Source: Streptococcus equinus (lineage in GTDB: Bacteria; Bacillota; Bacilli; Lactobacillales; Streptococcaceae). Taken from it: a DNA stretch of 64,000 nt. Of the stretch, positions 59,365 through 64,000 are shown in pieces (position 1 is the stretch's first letter; every line of letters starts with the position of its first letter). A model generated the notes under the pieces. The model saw nothing but the letters and a program-made list of their open reading frames with translations, did not search any database and was not told where the DNA came from. The stretch is from the NCBI RefSeq assembly GCF_900104225.1, contig NZ_FNJK01000003.1, positions 1 to 64,000 of the forward strand. Direction: 5' to 3'. The translations under genes were made by a program, and so were the position numbers.

Positions 59365-62300
59365 ATGATTCAAAATGATAATGTAACTTATTACCACCAT
59401 CTTGGGGATTATTTGGGAGACGAGAGTCAGTCACAGGCTTTTTTGTTGAGCTTGTCTGATAAATTATTATATATGCGTTTCTCAGAAAAATTTCCATTGA
59501 TTTTTGATGGAAATCACTACAGCCTTAGTGATGGTGAGATTTTTAGAAATGGTCAGAAGATAACTAGTCAAAAAGTTTTGGGAGAAACAGAAGATTATTA
59601 TTTTTTGAGACCTGAAACAGATATTTTTACGCTTTATGTCTACCCACCACATGAAAATTTTGTCTTATCTTCATCTGATACGGCAGATATTCAGTTGGAG
59701 GGTGAAACAGTTGTTTTATTTTCTCAAGGCAAAGTCTATGTTGAATCTCCTAGTACTTCTTTGATTTATGTTAATGGTAATCGTGTTAGCGGCAATGTAT
59801 CATCACCATTTAATGTTGGAGATTCTGTCTTTGTTGAAGATTATTTAATTGAACGTCGTCATCATCAATGGAAAGTAACACGTCTTTGGAAGAAGCCTGA
59901 GTTTAGACAAGTTGAAAACTTCTTGTTCCAAGCGCCGATGAAAGAATTTCCAAGTGATTTCCCAGATTATCACAGAAGTCCTCGAATTATGCCAACTATC
60001 TATAGTGATGCTATCGTGCTTGACAGTCCAATGCAAGCCAATTCAATGGGGCGTAATTCTCTTCTTCGTGCTATTGTTCCACCACTTGGAATGTTTGGGA
60101 TTACAGCATTGACGAGTTTGGTTAGCCGCAGAAATCCTTGGATGATGCTTGGTATGGGTGGTTTTAGTTTGTTAACTGCTGGAATGACACTGACACAGTA
60201 CTTCCAAGATAAAAAATACTATAAAAAACAAGAGCTTATCCGTGTAGAAGATTATGATCATTATCTGTTAAAACAAATTTCTAAAATAAGTCATTATCAT
60301 AACGAAGAAAAAGATATTTTAAATTACAACCAGCCTGATATAGATACTTTGGCGAAAATGGTATTTGATTATGATTCTCGTATTTATGAACGTATGAATT
60401 ATAATGCTGACTTTTTGCAAGTGTCTTTAGGGACTGGTGATATTGATACTAAGTTGAAGCTTCAAACTTCTTTTAAGGAGCAAAGCAAGGACAAACAAGC
60501 TATTTTTGCCAAAAAGACAGTTGAAAAGTATCGAAAACAACATCAAGTTCCGATTACCTTGTCACTTAGCCAAGCGACTGTTGGTATTATTGGAACATAC
60601 GATACAACTTATCCTGCGATTTCAAACCTTTTGGTTCAGTTAGCGGTTTTCCACAGTTATCAAGATATTAATTTTGTGATTCTGGTTCCTGAAGAATCTT
60701 ATGCTAGAGATTGGTATCAATGGCGTTTCTTGCCACATTTTAAACTTCAAGAGCGTAATGTCCGTGGTATTGTCCATGATGCACGTAGTCGAGATGCTGT
60801 TTTAAATGCACTTTACCAAATTATTCAAAAACGTATGCAGCTCAAGCGTGAAATGGGAAGTAAAGATGTTCGTTTTGCACCTCATTACGTTGTGACGATT
60901 TTTGATGATTCTTATTTGGCTGGGCACAGTTTAAATGAATATTTGGCTGAAGATTTGACGGAACTAGGTGTCACGGTTATTTGGATTAAAGAAGCACAGC
61001 GTTTCTTGCCAGAAACTGTCACAACTTTGGTTGAATATCAAAACCAAAATGTTGGCCAAATTATCAATGATAATGGGGAATATCTAGCACAACGTTTTAC
61101 TCCTTATCCAGAAAGTAAAAATTACGAAGCCATTGCTCGAACATTGGCTAACTTACACCATGTGGAAGTTGAAAAAAATTCTATTCCTAAATCAGTTACT
61201 TTCTTAGAACTCTACAAGGTGGAAAAAGTTGAGGAATTACAATTAGCAGCACGTTGGGCTAAGGCAGATACTTCTAAGACGTTAGCGGTGCCGTTGGGAC
61301 TTCGTGGTCGTGATGATATTGTTGAATTGAATCTACATGAACGTGCTCACGGTCCACATGGATTGGTTGCAGGGACAACCGGTTCAGGGAAATCTGAAAT
61401 CTTGCAGTCGTATATGTTATCTCTAGCTGTTAATTTTGGTCCAGAAGATGTTGGCTTTCTACCTATTGACTTTAAAGGTGGTGGGATGGCTAACCTTTTT
61501 AAAGGTCTTCCACATCTTATGGGGGTCATTACGAACTTGGATGGTGCAGCTAGTGCGCGTGCCCTTGCTTCAATTAAAGCGGAACTCCAAAAGCGTCAAC
61601 GTCTTTTTGAAGCCTTTGGTGTGAACCATATTAATGGTTATACTAAGCTTTACAAGCAAGGAAAAACAGCTACTGATGGAGGGCATTACCCAACAAAACC
61701 ACTTCCGCATCTATTCTTGATTAGTGATGAATTTGCAGAATTGAAGGCTAATGAGCCTGAGTTTATGTCAGAGTTGGTTTCTGCCGCACGTATTGGTCGT
61801 TCCTTAGGTGTTCATTTGATTTTAGCAACCCAAAAACCATCTGGGGTTGTTGATGACCAAATCTGGTCAAACTCACGTTTTAAATTGGCTTTGAAAGTAT
61901 CTGATAAATCGGATTCAAATGAAATTATTAAAACACCTGATGCAGCTAGCATCGTAGAGCCTGGTCGTGCTTACCTTCAAGTCGGAAATAATGAAATTTA
62001 CGAACTCTTTCAATCAGCTTGGAGTGGTGCAACTTATCAACCTAATAAATCTGAGAAAAAAGAAGAAGTTGATGACCGTATTTGGTTGATTAATGATTTG
62101 GGGCAATACGAATTATTAACAGATGACCTTTCTTTGGAAGAAGAACTTAGTGTACAAACAGAGAAGAGTCAAACAGAATTAGAAGCCTTGGTTGATTATA
62201 TTTCAACCTATTCACAAGAAGCTGGAGTAGAAATTCCAGATAAACCTTGGTTGCCTCCGTTGAAAGACAAAATTATTTCTCCTGTTTTAGCTATTTCTTG

Positions 62301-63816
62301 GTCTGACGAGAAACATTTGGCGGTGCCATTTGCGATGATGGATGTGCCATCTGAACAAGCGCAACGTAATTTTGATTTTGACGTTGAAGAATTAAGTCAT
62401 ACGGTTATCTATGGTTCTCCTGGTTTTGGGAAATCTGTTGCTTTGCAAACTTTGGTAATGAACTTTGCTCGTCTTAATACGCCAGAACAAGTACAATTTA
62501 ATCTTTTTGATTTTGGTACGAATGGTTTGTTACCGTTGAAAGATTTACCTCACGTTGCAGATTTGACACGTTTGGACGAAGAAGAAAAATTATTGAAATT
62601 CTTAAAACGTATCGATAATGAATTGAAGACCCGAAAAGATTTGTTTGCGCAATACAGCGTTGCTAGTCTTGCTCAATATGAGCAAAAAACAGGCCAAAAA
62701 CTTCCGGTCATTCTTACTGTCATGGATGGTTTTGATGCTATTAAGGATAGTCCCAAAGAAGAAGTTATCGAAGCTTGTATGAATCGAATTTTACGAGAAG
62801 GTTCAAGTTTGGGTTGCTATTTGATTGTGACTGCTTTACGTGCAAATAGTCTAAAAATCAGTATGTCAAGTAATGTTTCAACTAAGATGGCTTTATTCTT
62901 GGTTGAGGATCATGCTGTTAAGGATGTTATCGGACGTAATGCTTTGATTCCACAAGAAATTTTTGGACGTGCTCAGGTGCACGATGATATGCCATATGAA
63001 ATCCAAATTTATCTTCCAAGCGAAGGTGAGGAAGATATTGAGCGTTTGCGTTATTTGGAAGAAGAAGTGGCTGAAATGGATAGAGCTTGGACAGGACAAC
63101 GTCCGAAAGCTATCCCAATGCTTCCAAATGATATTAGCCTTTCTGACTTCTATGGCAATGATTATACGATGACAATGATAAATCATTTGCAAATGCCGCT
63201 CGCCTTTGATAAGGAAACAACAAATGTCGTTGGCTTTATTCCTGAAAAACATGGTTACTTTGTTATTATGGATGATACGCCAACGCAAACACGTTTATTT
63301 GAAACCATTATTATTCGAAATATGGCTTACTTTAAAGGTCACGCGCAACGTATCGTCTTTGATCCAGATCAACGTTTTGAAGGAGCTGTAGAAAGCTTTG
63401 ATTTGGTAGCATCAGAAGGAAGTTATAGCACGGTTATGAATGATTTGCTTGGAGAAATGAACTCACGTTCTCCAGAAAATGCTAATCAGCCAATTTTCGT
63501 TTACCTACCAGATGCTCATACGATCAATGATAAGTTGATGTTGTCAAATAGTACTTTAGATACTATTTTGAAAAAAGCAGCTAAAGTTAATATTTATTTT
63601 ATTTTCCAAGGTCATCAAAAAACAATCGAAACACGTTTTGATGACTTTAACAAACGCTTAAGATCAAATATTCCAGCTGGGATGTTTGGTACACGATTTG
63701 CAGATCAAACCATTATTAAAGGTCGAACACGTTACGGAGAGCCTCTACTAGAAGCAGATGAAGCACAATTCTTTGAAGGAAGAGAGGTTACCCGCGTTAA
63801 AATACCTAAGGGATAG
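59365..63816 (+). CDS. essC: Type VII secretion ATPase EssC
   Basis: The motor of the T7SSb. The 1483 residues show two N-terminal FHA-like regions, two membrane helices (about 232-277), and three FtsK/SpoIIIE-type ATPase domains. D1 has Walker A GTTGSGKSE near 670 and ISDEFAEL. D2 has GSPGFGKSV near 1016 and VMDGFDAI. D3 near 1290-1480 lacks a clear P-loop (GYFVIMDDTPTQTRLFE), as in S. aureus EssC. The C-terminus, which selects substrates in other species, ends GREVTRVKIPKG. esaA starts 7 nt after the stop. Confidence 0.96.
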   Translation: MIQNDNVTYYHHLGDYLGDESQSQAFLLSLSDKLLYMRFSEKFPLIFDGNHYSLSDGEIFRNGQKITSQKVLGETEDYYFLRPETDIFTLYVYPPHENFVLSSSDTADIQLEGETVVLFSQGKVYVESPSTSLIYVNGNRVSGNVSSPFNVGDSVFVEDYLIERRHHQWKVTRLWKKPEFRQVENFLFQAPMKEFPSDFPDYHRSPRIMPTIYSDAIVLDSPMQANSMGRNSLLRAIVPPLGMFGITALTSLVSRRNPWMMLGMGGFSLLTAGMTLTQYFQDKKYYKKQELIRVEDYDHYLLKQISKISHYHNEEKDILNYNQPDIDTLAKMVFDYDSRIYERMNYNADFLQVSLGTGDIDTKLKLQTSFKEQSKDKQAIFAKKTVEKYRKQHQVPITLSLSQATVGIIGTYDTTYPAISNLLVQLAVFHSYQDINFVILVPEESYARDWYQWRFLPHFKLQERNVRGIVHDARSRDAVLNALYQIIQKRMQLKREMGSKDVRFAPHYVVTIFDDSYLAGHSLNEYLAEDLTELGVTVIWIKEAQRFLPETVTTLVEYQNQNVGQIINDNGEYLAQRFTPYPESKNYEAIARTLANLHHVEVEKNSIPKSVTFLELYKVEKVEELQLAARWAKADTSKTLAVPLGLRGRDDIVELNLHERAHGPHGLVAGTTGSGKSEILQSYMLSLAVNFGPEDVGFLPIDFKGGGMANLFKGLPHLMGVITNLDGAASARALASIKAELQKRQRLFEAFGVNHINGYTKLYKQGKTATDGGHYPTKPLPHLFLISDEFAELKANEPEFMSELVSAARIGRSLGVHLILATQKPSGVVDDQIWSNSRFKLALKVSDKSDSNEIIKTPDAASIVEPGRAYLQVGNNEIYELFQSAWSGATYQPNKSEKKEEVDDRIWLINDLGQYELLTDDLSLEEELSVQTEKSQTELEALVDYISTYSQEAGVEIPDKPWLPPLKDKIISPVLAISWSDEKHLAVPFAMMDVPSEQAQRNFDFDVEELSHTVIYGSPGFGKSVALQTLVMNFARLNTPEQVQFNLFDFGTNGLLPLKDLPHVADLTRLDEEEKLLKFLKRIDNELKTRKDLFAQYSVASLAQYEQKTGQKLPVILTVMDGFDAIKDSPKEEVIEACMNRILREGSSLGCYLIVTALRANSLKISMSSNVSTKMALFLVEDHAVKDVIGRNALIPQEIFGRAQVHDDMPYEIQIYLPSEGEEDIERLRYLEEEVAEMDRAWTGQRPKAIPMLPNDISLSDFYGNDYTMTMINHLQMPLAFDKETTNVVGFIPEKHGYFVIMDDTPTQTRLFETIIIRNMAYFKGHAQRIVFDPDQRFEGAVESFDLVASEGSYSTVMNDLLGEMNSRSPENANQPIFVYLPDAHTINDKLMLSNSTLDTILKKAAKVNIYFIFQGHQKTIETRFDDFNKRLRSNIPAGMFGTRFADQTIIKGRTRYGEPLLEADEAQFFEGREVTRVKIPKG

Positions 63817-63823
63817 GAGAAAA

Positions 63824-64000
63824 ATGAAAAAAGTTAAGATTAAACCAAGTATTGTAGTGATTGCTTTGAGTGTTTTTATCTCAATTTTGGCAATTAGCTC
63901 AGGAGTATTTGTCTATACGCAAGACAAGGAAGTTTCTGTAACTGATAAAGCTAAAAAAGATGAGCGATTGACCGTTGCTTTGGTTAATGAAGATGCAGGT
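63824..64000 (+). CDS. esaA: Type VII secretion protein EsaA, 5' part (cut by window edge)
   Basis: Only the first 59 codons are present. After a basic start (MKKVKIKPS) comes a membrane helix (about 10-32), then DERLTVALVNEDAG, the YhgE/Pip-like N-terminal signature of EsaA. TAGGAGAAAA precedes the ATG. The position after essC and the signature support EsaA; the rest lies outside the window, so another YhgE/Pip-family protein cannot be fully excluded. Confidence 0.8.
   Translation, partial: MKKVKIKPSIVVIALSVFISILAISSGVFVYTQDKEVSVTDKAKKDERLTVALVNEDAG

Overview
The window is a Streptococcus chromosome segment centred on the replication origin. The gene order from ftsH through hpt, tilS, divIC, mfd, pth, ychF, dnaN and dnaA to parB, htrA and rlmH is the usual streptococcal oriC neighbourhood. 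The low G+C, the tandem rRNA promoters at the left edge and a type VII secretion locus at the right edge suggest the S. bovis/S. equinus complex. The species is an inference from gene content and was not tested.

Left arm (1-14851). The window opens in the leader of an rRNA operon that runs leftwards off the edge, behind two consensus promoters. All genes from ftsH to dnaN lie on the minus strand and point away from the origin. They cover membrane proteolysis (ftsH), purine salvage (hpt), tRNA modification (tilS), division (divIC), ribosome rescue (rqcP), repair (mfd), peptidyl-tRNA hydrolysis (pth) and a lipid-kinase-like protein. A small XRE regulator with membrane segments interrupts the mfd-rqcP pair. 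A perfect CiaR box, a -10 element and a terminator between dnaN and the lipid-kinase-like gene mark a probable cia-dependent small RNA.

Origin (14852-18875). DnaA boxes lie on both sides of dnaA and again between htrA and rlmH. A run of five TAG triplets, a DnaA-trio, separates a DnaA box from an AT-rich stretch next to dnaN. parB and htrA follow. Two parS-like sites lie at 19745 and 35891.

Right arm (18876-50970). rlmH is followed by tRNA-Arg, tRNA-Glu and tRNA-Asn, a YfhO glycosylation-type membrane protein, an ABC-F ATPase, a YitT protein, T-box-controlled trpS, guaB, a GRP sugar transporter, recF-yaaA, and a long operon of yfmF-yfmH, a RodZ-like gene, pgsA and ecfA1-ecfA2-ecfT. Next come two secreted wall proteins that share an upstream motif, a HAD phosphatase, L-serine dehydratase, mnmA, mnmG, gdpP-rplI-dnaB, veg and rpsD.

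Accessory right end (50971-64000). A TetR regulator faces a large YhgE/Pip membrane protein across paired operators. A PadR-DUF1700-DUF4097 operon follows. The end of the window holds a type VII (ESX/WXG100) secretion locus in an unusual arrangement: esxA is divergent, essA-esaB-essB-essC run rightwards, and esaA starts after essC and is cut by the edge.
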